NCBI GenBank assembly: GCA_025175895.1
Contig: CM046003.1
Span: 32,013,245-32,077,244, forward strand
Source: Wurfbainia villosa
Taxonomy: Eukaryota > Streptophyta > Magnoliopsida > Zingiberales > Zingiberaceae
Reading direction: 5' to 3'
Length of the DNA stretch: 64,000 bases
Shown: positions 10,771-21,017 of the stretch, piece by piece
How the letters are laid out: every line of letters starts with the position of its first letter
How positions within the stretch are numbered: position 1 is the stretch's first letter
Position numbers and translations under genes: made by a program
The notes under the pieces: generated by a model
The model's input: only the letters and a program-made list of their open reading frames with translations
Told to the model about the DNA's origin: nothing
The model's database searches: none

Positions 10771-11990
10771 ATTTCTTCTTCATGGGTATTTGATACTGGT
10801 TGTGCTTCTCACATTTGTACTAATATGCAGGGCCTGGGAAATAGTAGATCATTGATAAAAGGAGATGTGGACCTACGCGTAGGCAATGGTGCAAGAGTTG
10901 CCGCTATAGCTGTAGGAACATATTCCTTATCTTTGCCCAATGGTTTTATCTTAGAACTAGAAGAGTGCTATTATGTACTTGCTATAACTAAGAACATTAT
11001 CTCTATTTCTTATTTGGACAAGAGAGGTTTCTCATTTATAATAAAGGACAAAAGTTGTTCTATTTATTTTAATGAAATGTTCTATTGCAGAGCACATCTG
11101 GTGAATGGACTCTATGTTCTAAATTTTGATAACCCAATCTATAATATAAATACCAAATGGTTCAAATCTAATGATATAAATCAAACATATCTCTGACATT
11201 GTCGCTTGGGTCACATAAATGAGAGCCACAAATTCCAACTCTATAAGGATGGACTTTTGGACTAAATTGATTTTGAATCATATGAGATATGTGAATCTTG
11301 ACTACTAGGCAAGATGACAAAGACTCCTTTTAATGGACATAGCGAGAGAGTTAATGATTTATTTAGGACTCATACATAATGATGTTCATCCCTTTCAAAG
11401 TAGCAGCTAGAGGAGGCTACCAGTACTTCATTATATTTACTGATAATTTTAGTCGATATGGTTATGTGTATCTTATGAAACACAAATATGAATCCTTTGA
11501 AAAGTTCAAAGAATTTAAGAATGAAGTACAAAACCAGCTTGGTAAGAGTATTAAGATTCTTCGATCAAATGGAGGTGAGGAATACCTTAGCCAAGAGTTT
11601 CATGACCATCTAGTTGAGTTTGGGATAATATCTCAACTCACTCTACCTGGAACACCATAATGGAATGGTGTATCCGAAAGGAGAAATCGTACTTTATTAG
11701 ATACGGTACGATCAATGATGAGTCAGACAGATCTTCCTTCTTCCTTCTCGGGATATACTTTAGAGATCTCTGCTTTCACTCTTAACCGTGTTCCATCTAA
11801 GACAATCATAAAGACACCATATATGATATAGACTGGGAAGAGTCCCAAGATATCTTTTATGAAGATTTGGGATTGTGAGGCTTACGTTAGATGACAAGTC
11901 TAAGATAAATTAGGACCCAAATCAGATAAGTAATATTTTATTAGATATCCCAAGGAGACTAAGGGATATTACTTTTATAATCGAACACAA
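10771..11990 (+). pseudogene. T4 protease and integrase pseudogene
   Basis: Protease motif WVFDTGCASHICTNMQGL (about 10783-10840) with D-T-G catalytic triplet, followed by DLRVGNGARVAAIAVGTY. A TGA near 11195 replaces the Trp before the pre-integrase motif HCRLGHINE. The zinc-binding region is partly degraded, with CESCLLG changed to CES-stop. The integrase core is visible as GGYQYFIIFTDNFSRYGYVYLM (frame from 11379), LRSNGGEEYLSQEF, where the second catalytic Asp is Asn, and WNGVSERRNRTLLD (about 11660-11705) with the Glu. Several frameshifts and stops occur between 11270 and 11990. It would have matured pol proteins and integrated element DNA. Confidence 0.82.
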
Positions 11991-11996
11991 GGCAAA

Positions 11997-13350
11997 GTGT
12001 TTGTTGCCATAAATGGTATTTTTCTGGAAAGAGAATTTATTTCTAATGGAATTAGTGGGAGTAAAGTCGATCTTGAAGAAATTCAAGATACACAAGATAG
12101 CCCTAAAGCCTTGATGGAAATCAAACAGGCACCACAAGGTGGTGAAGATTATGAATCTATAACACTGCGTGAAGTTGTGGCACAACATGTTCGAGTAGAT
12201 CATGCTCTGCACAGATCTGATAGGATACGTCATCAATTTGAGAGATACTCTTTTCTCATGTGTGACCACGATGATATAATGCTTGTTGATTTCAATGAGC
12301 CTATAACCTATCAAGGAGTTGTAATGAGCTCAAATTCTGAGAAATAGCTAGACGTCATGAGGTCCGAAATGGAATCCATATACACTAACCAAGTATGGAC
12401 TTTGGTTGATCCACCTGAAGGGGTAAAACCCATTGGGTGCAAGTGGGTCTTTAAAAGAAAGATTGACATGGATGGTCATATGCATACCTATAAAGGGAGA
12501 TTGTTAACTAAAGGATTCAAACAGATTCATGGTATAAACTATGATGAAGCCTTTTTACCAGTTGCGATGCTTAAATTTATTTGGATCATGCTTGTTATTG
12601 TAGCTTACCATGATTATGAAATCTGGCAGAAGGATGTCAAAACTGCATTTCTTAATGGAAATCTACTTGAGGATGTATACATGATACAACCTGAAGGTTT
12701 TATAGATCTAAAGGATGTTGGAAAGGTATGTAAGTTGCATAGACCCATTTATGGTTTAAAGCAAGCTTCAAGAAGCTGGAATCTTCAATTTGATGATGCG
12801 ATCAAAATGTTTGGTTTCATAAAGAACGAAGATCAACCTTGTGTCTACAAGAGAGTTAGTGGGAGCATAGTCGTTTTTCTCATCTTATATGTAGATGACA
12901 CTACTCATTGGAAATGATATCCCTATGCTGCAGTCTGTGAAGACTTGGCTTGAGAATTGTTTCTCAATGAAAGACTTAGGAGAAACAACCTATATATTGG
13001 GCATCAAGATCTATAGAGATAGATCTAAGAGACTGCTTGACCTAAGTCAGAGTACATATATTAACAAAGTGCTTAATAGTTTTGCTATGCAGAATTCCAA
13101 GAAGGGATTCCTACCGATGTCACATGGTATAAGCCTTTCGAAGGCTCAATGCCCCTCTTCTAAGGAAGAAAGGGATCGCATGGATCAGATTCCTTATGTA
13201 TATGCTATAGGATCTATCATTTATGCCATGTTGTGTACTCACCCCAATATCTCGTATGCATTAAGCATGACGAGCAGATACCAGTCATATCCAGGCAAAG
13301 GTCACTGGACAACAGTCAAGAATATTTTTAAGTACTTGAGAAGAATAAAA
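11997..13350 (+). pseudogene. T4 reverse transcriptase, interrupted by T5
   Basis: After the hinge (11997-12346; TAG at 12345) comes the Copia reverse transcriptase: YTNQVWTLVDPPEGVKPIGC, KDVKTAFLNGNLLEDVYMIQP, PIYGLKQASRSWN and the catalytic LILYVDD (about 12878-12900). A small indel just after YVDD shifts the frame; the thumb and connection follow from about 12895 (GNDIPMLQSVKTWL, SMKDLGETTYILGIKI). The frame is open up to 13350, where T5 begins between R-R-I-K and the rest of RNase H at 18542. Domain content and order are diagnostic; the frameshift makes it inactive. Confidence 0.85.
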
Positions 13351-13798
13351 TGTTGGATCGAGAAGTGTCGCTAGAGGGGGGGGGTGAATAGCGAGCGTAA
13401 AATTTTTCATTTCGTTCGTTTGATATATGAGCAAGCACAATGAAAAAATAAAAAGACAAGTTTATTTTTACTTGGTTCACAATCCAGCGGTTGCTACTCC
13501 AAGGCCCCGCGATCCTTGATCGCGTACGAAGGGGCAATCCACTATAAAATATCCTCCTCGTTGGAGGTAGGAGATAACGATCATAAAACCGAAAGTACGA
13601 GGATGAGGAAACAAGCCTATCTCACCTCGTTACGATTAAAACAAAGAATACAATAACCAAAGGTATTACTTGCTGTTGCTACCGACGAAGAGGATGAAAG
13701 CTTGGCATCGCGTCGGCGTTATGACGGTGTTGGGGCTTTGGCATTATAGGAGCACTTAAGAATAATCTTGATTGATGTTTGGGTTGGAGTCCTCCCCT

Positions 13799-13808
13799 CC
13801 TTTTATAG
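13799..13808 (-). promoter_or_regulatory. TATA box, T5 3' LTR
   Basis: Minus strand CTATAAAAGG, at the same place as TTATAAAAGG in T3 and CTATAAAAGG in T11 LTRs. The partner LTR has a slightly changed version at 17946-17955. Confidence 0.5.
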
Positions 13809-13937
13809 ATTTTGGCTTTGGAATAAGTCTTCTCATCTTTTGGAACAACTCACAAGGTGGTACCATATTTTATCGCGAAGTGGTCGCTTCAAACATTATC
13901 CGTTTTGACCTAGCGCAAAAGGTTGATTCATCGCCAT

Positions 13938-14008
13938 CAGTCGACTGATGCCTTCCATCAGTCGACTGATGAGCATCAGTCGACTGCCTAATGGTCAGCA
14001 GTCGACTG
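13938..14008. repeat. Cluster of four CAGTCGACTG palindromes
   Basis: Perfect 10-bp palindromes at 13938-13947, 13959-13968, 13977-13986 and 13999-14008, spaced 18-22 bp start to start. Upstream of the TATA box in transcription sense, so in the U3 promoter region. Similar clusters occur in unrelated LTRs of the window. Confidence 0.85.
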
Positions 14009-14428
14009 TCAGCCCGGCCACTTCCTTGCAGTAAGAGGTTAGCATGGAAAATGATAAATGCGATGGTTTCTTACCGTCCGATCTCGACCTAGACCTTCCA
14101 CAAGAAGTCTTAGTCGGATTGCCACCTACGGTCATCCCCATACAGAGGACACGACCTTACCATCTCTCTTTACACTCGTGCTTACCTTTGGTCCTTTATG
14201 ACCTGTCGCTTTGCTTCTGGTCTTTCACCTAGGTTCTTCGACTCTCACGAAGTTCCCCCGGTGTCGGCCGACCACCACGGTTTCCCTCTGGGTGTCGCTG
14301 ACTTTCGGCTTAGCTTAATCATTTCCAGCACACTTAATTCAGCTCATGAGATAACAATATGACATTAACTTTGGATCTTTGCCATAATCAAAACCTAGGT
14401 TCGATTATCTAGTGCCTTTGCACCAACA

Positions 14429-14443
14429 ATCTCCCCCTTTTTG
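14429..14443 (-). promoter_or_regulatory. T5 polypurine tract
   Basis: Minus strand AAAAAGGGGGAGAT directly before the LTR start TGTTGG. It would prime plus-strand DNA synthesis. Confidence 0.85.
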
Positions 14444-15459
14444 ATCTATGGCAAACCAATATATAGTTAAGGGAAAAATTATAGCATAAAACAAGTGTGA
14501 ATGATAAACATCCTTTCAAAAACTCCCCCTTAACCCTAGGTGAGTTTTGAAAGAGATACTTTGATTTTTTAAAAAAAAATTAAATTTATATTACTCCCCC
14601 TTAACTTTCGATCTTCTCCCCCTTTTGTCATAAATCAAAAAATGTGTCGGGATTTTTATATAAAATAGGGGTTTAAAAACAACATCGTATATGCATGCAT
14701 CTAGATAAATCAACTATGAGTCCAAGCATGCGTCTAACAGTAGTTAGATAGATTGGTTCGAGGTGTGTCCCTCTGCACCAATAATCTAAAGGTTTGTAAT
14801 ATAACCCTTAGGGTTAGTTTTCTCTCCCCCTTAGTCAAATATATGAAGTATAAGAGATGTAGGGGGCGCTAAACTTTAGCCTAAAGAGTTGTAAATAGTT
14901 GTTAAGTACAATAGTTGAGAAAATAAGTAGCATTTTGAAGAGGTTATATTTCAATTATCCTTAACATCTCACCCATTCTGTGTCTCATAATTTGTTCACC
15001 TTATATGTTTTGTGAGATGATTTGAAATTGATTAAAGATAGTCAACCATGAGTTAGATTCGGATTTAACCTTTAGATCGTTAAGTAACTTTTCGAGAAAC
15101 TGGCTTCCAGGTCATGGCGAGGCATAGGGGCCTTCTTTGATCGGAACAACGACCACTTCCTTAGACAAAGCCAAATTCAAGAAAATATCACTTAAGTCAC
15201 TTAGGATTACTTTTTGGTCTAACTAGTTTAGGATACGGCAAGGTAGCTTTAGCTAGTTCCACTCGGTCAAGTGCACCAAGCTAGATATGCCTTATCTAGC
15301 TCAAATACACGAGACTTTGTTTCCCTAATGTACTATCATCTCGCCGTGTCCTGATACTATGTTGTCAAGAGTTGACTAACTATTTTCCCTATCTAGCCAT
15401 TCTAAAAATTAAAATAAAATAACGAATCATGCAATGGTTTTGCTAAGGAAACAGGTATA
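14444..15459 (-). other. T5 non-coding region between gag and 3' LTR
   Basis: About 1 kb without coding frames. Its right part (about 14950-15180) matches the T11 gag-pol interval, including the CTTCCAGGTCATGGCGAGGC block. Its left part (about 14440-14700) matches the T11 region next to its PPT. The whole pol gene is therefore missing between about 14700 and 14950. Confidence 0.7.
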
Positions 15460-16995
15460 CTATTTATTGTTAGCTCCCCCTGGACCATTGAACCAATATG
15501 GTCTATTCAAATAATGAACTTGATCTTGGAGAATGCAATACTTATTAGTCCTTATATGTGAGTTCAATAAAATCTTTGGGACCCATGCTTGGACTCTTTG
15601 ATGATTATGATTCACAATAGACATGTAAGACCTATTCGTAGTCATTGACCTAAATCCGAGTCCAGCATTGTTGTACATGGCTCTTTAGGTTCCAAGTAGC
15701 CGGTTAAGGTTCTTAGATCCCAACGCGAACCTTTACAACCTAGCCTTGACCTCTTGAACTCGGTCTTTCAAGAGAGAATTCTCCTCCTCAAGTTTTTCAA
15801 CTTGGGTTGAGTTTCCCTCTTGAACTTGACTAGTTGAAGAGGTTAGAGTAACCTCTTGCTTGAGGGTTTCAACCTCCTCAAGTAATGACTCAACCTTAGA
15901 CTCAGACTTAGATAATTTCCTAGTAAGCATTTTAATTGTAAAGTAAAGTGTACTAATTAAAGAGCGGCTAACCTTGGCTTTCCCTTTTGGTCCGGCTTTG
16001 AGTTTCCTCTCGAAGTAATCTTCGGGGTAGGAGTCGGAGTTATAGTTGGACTCGGCTTCAGATTCTGACTCGGACTCCTCCAGTCTTGCCATGTAAGCTA
16101 TGTCGATGCCTTCTTCTCCGTTGTCCCAAGTTGCATGGAGGGCTTTCCTTGCTCCCTTTTGCTTTGGCCGCCTCCTTGGCTTGAATTTCTCTTTGTTCTC
16201 ATTCTTTAATTGCCTTCTTTCTTATCGAACTATTCTCCGCACAATGTTGACTATTGTGGCCTCTTCTTCGGATTCGGATTCGGATTTGTCTTCTTCCTTG
16301 GGGGGTGGTTCGTTTGCGACCTTCTTCTTTAAACCTGCAAATAAGGCAATACCTTTCTCGGGAGCCAAATTAGACTATTCATGGAGTTCAAATTCAGAAA
16401 ATAATTCGTCTAATCTAAGTTTAGAAAGGTCCTTAGAAACCTTGTAGGCATCGACCATGGATGCCCATAAGGTAATCCTAGGGAAAGCATTTAAAGCATA
16501 CCTTATAAGGTCCCGATTCTCTACGGCTTGCCCGATCGAGTGAAGATCGTTGACGATGTCTTGGATCCGCGCATGTAGTTGGGTGGCGGTCTCGCGATCC
16601 TGCATCTTTAGATTGTATAGTTTATTTAAAAACAAATCCCTTTTACATACCTTAGCATCGGGTGTTCCTTTGTGTAGCTTGATTAATTTATTCCATAGGT
16701 CCTTTGCGCTGATGAAGGGTCCGATGCGGTTGAGCTTCTCTTTGAATAGACCGCACTGCAACATTTGGGTCGCCTTTGCATTGGCTTCGATTTGCTTCTT
16801 GGTTGCATTGGTCCACTTGTCGAAGTCCAAAGGCTCGCCTTGATCATTGGTGGGTAGAGCAAAGCCGGTTTGGATGATTATCCAAGTCTCGACTTATGTT
16901 TTTAGAAAACACTCCATCCGACCTTCCCAATAATGGAAATCATCTCCATTAAAGAATAGAGGTCGGGTGGTGTTGTACCCCTCAATGTGGCCCAT
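15460..16995 (-). pseudogene. T5 gag pseudogene
   Basis: Sirevirus-type gag, the RNA-packaging protein. The start at 16995 gives MGHIEGYNTTRPLFFNGDDF, matching the T11 gag start. A TAA follows near 16894, then an open stretch from 16830 with the UBN2 domain (LYNLKMQDRETATQLHARI, NAFPRITLWASMVDAYKV) to 16375. After two stops the acidic linker continues in shifted frames. The second open part (16092-15733) has a long coiled coil with heptad Leu (KLSKSESKVESLLEEVETL). The tail YNNAGLGFRSMTTNRSYMSIV (15678 onward) is the conserved gag C-terminus. The zinc knuckle present in T11 is not visible and appears deleted. Confidence 0.82.
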
Positions 16996-17478
16996 TTGGA
17001 AGAAAAACCTTGCACACAAAATAATAAAAAATTCATGAAAAAGGTTCCAAGCCTTCGCCTTGGATTAGTAATGTATGAAATGAAAAGAAACAAAAGGAAT
17101 AAACGAGAAATAACCAACTAAAATAAAAGATGATCACTTACAACCTTCAATGTCCCCGAAAGGGTACTAAACATTGGTTTTTGGGGATGAAGGCATCTTG
17201 TTATAAGGGTATACCCTAGTAAGAATGTAGATCTCTCAGAGAGCTTCGATTTGGTAGGTAGAATGTTTCACGGGTCCACTTGTGCGAAAAGTTATGACCG
17301 TTTTACCGGCGGCTACTCCAAAAGAGAATACTTGCAAAACAAAACCAAAAGGAGAGTGAGTAACAAGACTTCGTCTTGGATTAGTAGTGCGGGAGAAAAC
17401 GAATGAAAAAAGATTCGTAAAATTCAAAACAAATCTGTAAAAAAGGCTAGATTGGTGGTTTCACCAAATCTTAGCGCC

Positions 17479-17493
17479 TCCGCTTTGATACCA
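17479..17493 (-). promoter_or_regulatory. T5 primer-binding site (initiator tRNA-Met)
   Basis: Minus strand TGGTATCAAAGCGGA, two bases from the 5' LTR end. It differs by one base from the usual TGGTATCAGAGC. Confidence 0.85.
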
Positions 17494-17495
17494 AT

Positions 17496-18536
17496 TGTTG
17501 TATCGAGAAGCGTCGCTAGAGGGGGTGGGGGTGCATAGCGAGCGTAAAATTTTTCGTTTCGTTCGTTCGATATACGAGCAAGAACAGAGAAAAAATAAAA
17601 AAACAAGTTTATTTTTACTTGGTTCACAACTCAGTAGTTGCTACTCCAAGGCTCCGCGATCCTTGATCGCGTACGAAGGGGCAATCCACTATAAAATCTC
17701 CTTCTCGTTGGAGGTAGGAGATAACGATCACAAAATCGGAAGTACGAGGATGAGGCAACAAGCCTACCTCACCTCGTTATGATTAAAACAAAGAATACAA
17801 TAACCAAAGATATTACTTGCTGCTGCTGCCGACGAAGAGGATGAAAGCTTGGTGTCGCGTCGGCATTATGACGGTGTTGGAGCTTTGGCATTGTAGGAGC
17901 ACTTAAGAATAATCTTGATTGATGTTTGGGTTGGAGTCCTCCCTTCCTTTTATATATTTTGGCCTTGGAATAAGTCTCCTCATCTTTTGGAACAGATCAC
18001 GAGGTGGTACCATATTTTATCGCGAAGTGGTCGCGTCAAACATTATCCATTTTGACCTAGTGCAAAAGGCTGATTCGTTGTCATCAGTCGATTGCCCAAT
18101 GGTCAGCAGTCGACTGCCAACCTCGCCACTTCCCTGCAGTAAGAGATTAGCACGGAAAATGGTAAATGCGATGGTTTCTTATCGTCTGATCTCGACCTAG
18201 ACCTTCCACAGGAAGTCTTAGTCAGATCGCCACCTACAGTCGTCCCCATATAGATGACACGACCTTACCATCTTTCTTCACTCTCGTGCTTACCTCTGGT
18301 CTTTTATGACCTGTCGCTTTGCTTCTAGCCTTCCACCTAGGTTCTTCGACTCCCACAAAGTTCCCCCGGTGTCGCCCGACCACCACAGTTTCCCTCCGGG
18401 TGCCGCTGACCTTCGGCTTATCTTAATCATTTCCTGCACACTTAATTCAGCTCATGAGATAATAATATGACCTTAACTTTAGATCTTTGCCATAATCAAA
18501 ACCTAGGTTCGATTATCTAGTGCCCCTGCACCAACA
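17496..18536 (-). repeat. T5 5' LTR
   Basis: 1041 bp from TGTTGTATCGAG to CCCTGCACCAACA on the plus strand, followed by the TSD TAAAA. One perfect CAGTCGACTG (18107-18116) and one variant CAGTCGATTG remain of the cluster seen in the other LTR. Confidence 0.9.
17946..17955 (-). promoter_or_regulatory. TATA box, T5 5' LTR
   Basis: Minus strand ATATAAAAGG, the promoter copy that would drive T5 transcription toward gag. Confidence 0.5.
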
Positions 18537-18541
18537 TAAAA

Positions 18542-18979
18542 GATTATTTCTTGATATTTGGAGGCGAGGAGGAGCTCATTGTAAAGGGTTACAACGATGC
18601 AAGCTTCCAAACAGACAAGGATGATTCTAGATCGCAGTCAGGGTTTGTATTTTGCTTAAATGGTGGTACTATGAGCTGGAAGAGTTCAAAGCAAGAAACA
18701 ATAGCTGATTCTACTGCAGAGGTCGAGTATATTGCTGCTTTAGCTATAACAAAAGAGGTTGTTTGGATCAGGAAGTTTATTTCTGAGCTTGGTGTTGTTC
18801 CTAGCATACTAAGCCCCATAGACCTCTATTGTGATAACAATGGGGCTATTGCACAGGCTAAGGAACCTCGTGGTGGTTCCATCTCATTCAAGTGATCATC
18901 TATAGAAGAGATGTGAGGATATGCAGAATACTGATCGATGCTAACATTGCGGACCCTTTGACTAAGGCTTTGGCATAGA
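18542..18979 (+). pseudogene. T4 RNase H, right of the T5 insertion
   Basis: Continuation of T4 pol. The frame is in phase with 13350 once T5 and one TSD copy are set aside. Motifs of Copia RNase H are clear: VKGYNDASFQTDKDDSRSQS with the catalytic Asp, GFVFCLNGGTMSWKSSKQE, TIADSTAEVEYIAAL and DLYCDNNGAIAQAKEPR. The end (IADPLTKAL-like, about 18950-18976) is frameshifted. It removes the RNA strand of the RNA-DNA hybrid during reverse transcription. Confidence 0.87.
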
Positions 18980-19037
18980 GGAAGCATGATAGTCACACTA
19001 GGTCACTGGGTATTAGATATTTCAGTGATTGACATTA

Positions 19038-19052
19038 GTGCTAGTGGGAGAT
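19038..19052 (+). promoter_or_regulatory. T4 polypurine tract
   Basis: GTGCTAGTGGGAGAT immediately before the LTR start TGTTAG. Its position after RNase H fits. Confidence 0.75.
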
Positions 19053-20727
19053 TGTTAGTATTAGCCCTAAGTGCCAATTATGAGATGATTAGTAAGAAAA
19101 CTTTTGTATCATATTTCATAATAAAGGCAAAGTTTACGGTTATTATATTTACTTCATTGATGTGTTATTTGAATAAATATAATAATATCCTAGGATAGTT
19201 GGTTCTAATCTACGAGATATCAAGATGGTGACTTGAGAGTGGGATATTCTAGATATATAGAACACTACTCATAACTATTCCTAGTCAAATATTAATATAC
19301 AAGGATAAAATTAATACGCTGAGACTAGCATGTAGGTCAACTGATGACTTAATCTAACAAGTCATGGATATAGGATATCAAGTTGACATATGGGTATATA
19401 TTAGAGAATATATACTGAACTAACCCGCCATGAGAATGTTTCATGGATCGTCATATGAGTGTCATAGACATTCTCATAGTGACTATTGGTATGAATAATC
19501 CTTAGACCTGAAATCACTACGGTTCCTTACATAAGGAGTTGTATACTTTGGTATTATCAAACGCCACCTTTAACAAGGTGGACTATAAAGTCGATCACTG
19601 GATATGCAATGAATTATGCGGAGGGATATGAGTGATGTAGATGAGATCTATCCCTTCCATATGACGGAAGTGATATCTGTGGGCCCCTTGATAAAGTAGG
19701 ACTACTAAAATGCATGGTCATGCTCAAATAAGTCAATATCAAATATTGAGCTCATTTGATTGGAGTAGTTTACTTGGGGATCAAGAAACACAAAGATTGA
19801 TAAGAGGATGACACGAGCTATGTCTCATTGATCAATCTAGATATCAAGGATAGAAGGATTGAGTCATACAAGATAATAGTCACAGAAAGTTAATGTCGGA
19901 TCTTGACATTCTAGTCACTTGGGTAGCAATGATGCATTGCTAGATGTCACTCATTGCTTATATGTTTCTAAAAGGGGTTTTAGAGACATTTCCAACGTTA
20001 TGAGAACCTATTGGGTCACACACTAAGAACATATTATTTTGGAGATGGGGTTCATTTTAGTTTGACTAAATGAATCATTAGGCTATTGAATTGGATTCAT
20101 TTAGTTAGACTCGTTAATTGGGCCGAAATTTGAGTTAGACTCAAGTTGGATTAATTTGAGTTAGACTCAAATCAAATCAATTGAAGAAGATGAAGAGTTA
20201 TGGATTCATCATGAATTCATCACGCATGATTAATGTGAATTAATCATGCTTGAAAGAGGAAAAACCAAAGGTTGAAAGAAACCTCTTATCATGCATGATT
20301 AATGTGGATTAATCTTGCATTGAAGAGGGAATACAAAGGATGCAAAAACCTTTCATATTTATAGGATGAATATAAAAAGGAGGCTTTGGATCATGATGCT
20401 TAGTAGAGATTGCCTTTGTTCTTCTTCTTCATCTTCTTGGCTGAAAATCCATCTTGGCCTAGACCCCTTCTGTGGTGTTGCTAGCATAACTTTGATTCTC
20501 CAAAGTGTGTATTTGTGTGGATACCATAGAGGTGCGACCATCCTGATCACACTGAGTTCCTTCGAAGAAAAGTTGGTGCCGGGATTACGAAGGGCTACGC
20601 ATCAAGGGTAATCTCTCAACTAGATGTAGTTGTAAGAACAATTAGTTTTATGTATACACATGGATCTCTAGAGTGATCCAGTTTTTCCACTGCATTTTGT
20701 GATTGTTTTTCACACAAGATCTCAACA
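19053..20727 (+). repeat. T4 3' LTR
   Basis: 1675 bp from TGTTAGTATTAGCCC to CAAGATCTCAACA. It includes about 110-120 bp near its end that the 5' LTR lacks. After it, T3 LTR sequence resumes. Confidence 0.85.
20371..20378 (+). promoter_or_regulatory. TATA box, T4 3' LTR
   Basis: TATAAAAA, the partner of the box at 8316-8323. Confidence 0.55.
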
Positions 20728-21002
20728 CTTCCATTTCCAAGTCTCCATACTTGGACTTTCCTTTGTCAAGTATCCATACTTGGATTTTTTCTTGCCAAGT
20801 ATCCATAATTGGACTTTTTCTTGCCAAGTATCTATACTTTGACTTTCCTCGTCAAGTCTCTAGTCAACCTTGACCACTTGACTTCTCGATCAACAACACC
20901 ATATGACTATGGATATTGTTAAACGTATTGTCAAACATCAAAATTCTACTTGAGTCTCACTCGAGCTTTGTCAACCTTGCCCTCAGGTTGATTGCACCAA
21001 TA
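20728..21002 (-). mobile_element. T3 3' LTR, second part
   Basis: Resumes the LTR broken at 7022: the CCAAG/CTTGG hairpin units continue (to about 20870), then the LTR ends in GATTGCACCAATA on the plus strand, which is TATTGGTGCAATC on the minus strand, next to the PPT. This last ~275 bp has no counterpart in the truncated 5' LTR. Confidence 0.85.
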
Positions 21003-21017
21003 ATTTCTCCCTTTTTG
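21003..21017 (-). promoter_or_regulatory. T3 polypurine tract
   Basis: Minus strand AAAAAGGGAGAAAT next to the LTR start TATTGG. Confidence 0.75.

Larger units (their letters stand above)
13351..14428 (-). repeat. T5 3' LTR
   Basis: 1078 bp from TGTTGGATCGAG to CTTTGCACCAACA on the plus strand. It contains the G-rich end box at 13370-13392, four perfect CAGTCGACTG palindromes and a TATA box. It is 37 bp longer than the partner LTR, mainly because the partner has fewer palindromes. Confidence 0.9.
13351..18536 (-). mobile_element. T5 gag-only LTR element inserted in T4
   Basis: Minus-strand element of 5186 bp with two LTRs of 1078 and 1041 bp, termini TGTTGG/CCAACA at the outer ends, PBS at 17479-17493, PPT at 14429-14443 and a perfect 5-bp TSD TAAAA (13346-13350 and 18537-18541). 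The internal region is only about 3.07 kb and carries gag but no protease, integrase, reverse transcriptase or RNase H. Gag, LTRs and non-coding segments match T11, so T5 looks like a pol-deleted derivative of a T11-like Sirevirus, i.e. a TR-GAG type non-autonomous element. The T4 frame resumes on its right side. Confidence 0.9.
7023..20727 (+). mobile_element. T4 Tork-like Copia element, host of T5
   Basis: Plus-strand Copia element inserted in the T3 3' LTR. It has two LTRs (7023-8574 and 19053-20727), a tRNA-Met PBS, a long leader, gag, protease, integrase, reverse transcriptase, RNase H and a PPT. The flanks CTTCA (7018-7022) and CTTCC (20728-20732) look like a 5-bp TSD with one change, and the T3 LTR sequence resumes on the right side. 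The protease motif VFDTGCASHICTNMQGL places it in the well-known plant Tork-type group. T5 interrupts it at 13351-18536. Many stops and frameshifts show that it is dead. Confidence 0.88.

Noticed and set aside
13938..14008. Regularly spaced CAGTCGACTG units resembling a CRISPR array
   Set aside because: The repeat is only 10 bp, the spacing is irregular, and it lies in an LTR promoter of a plant retrotransposon. No cas genes; the DNA is eukaryotic.
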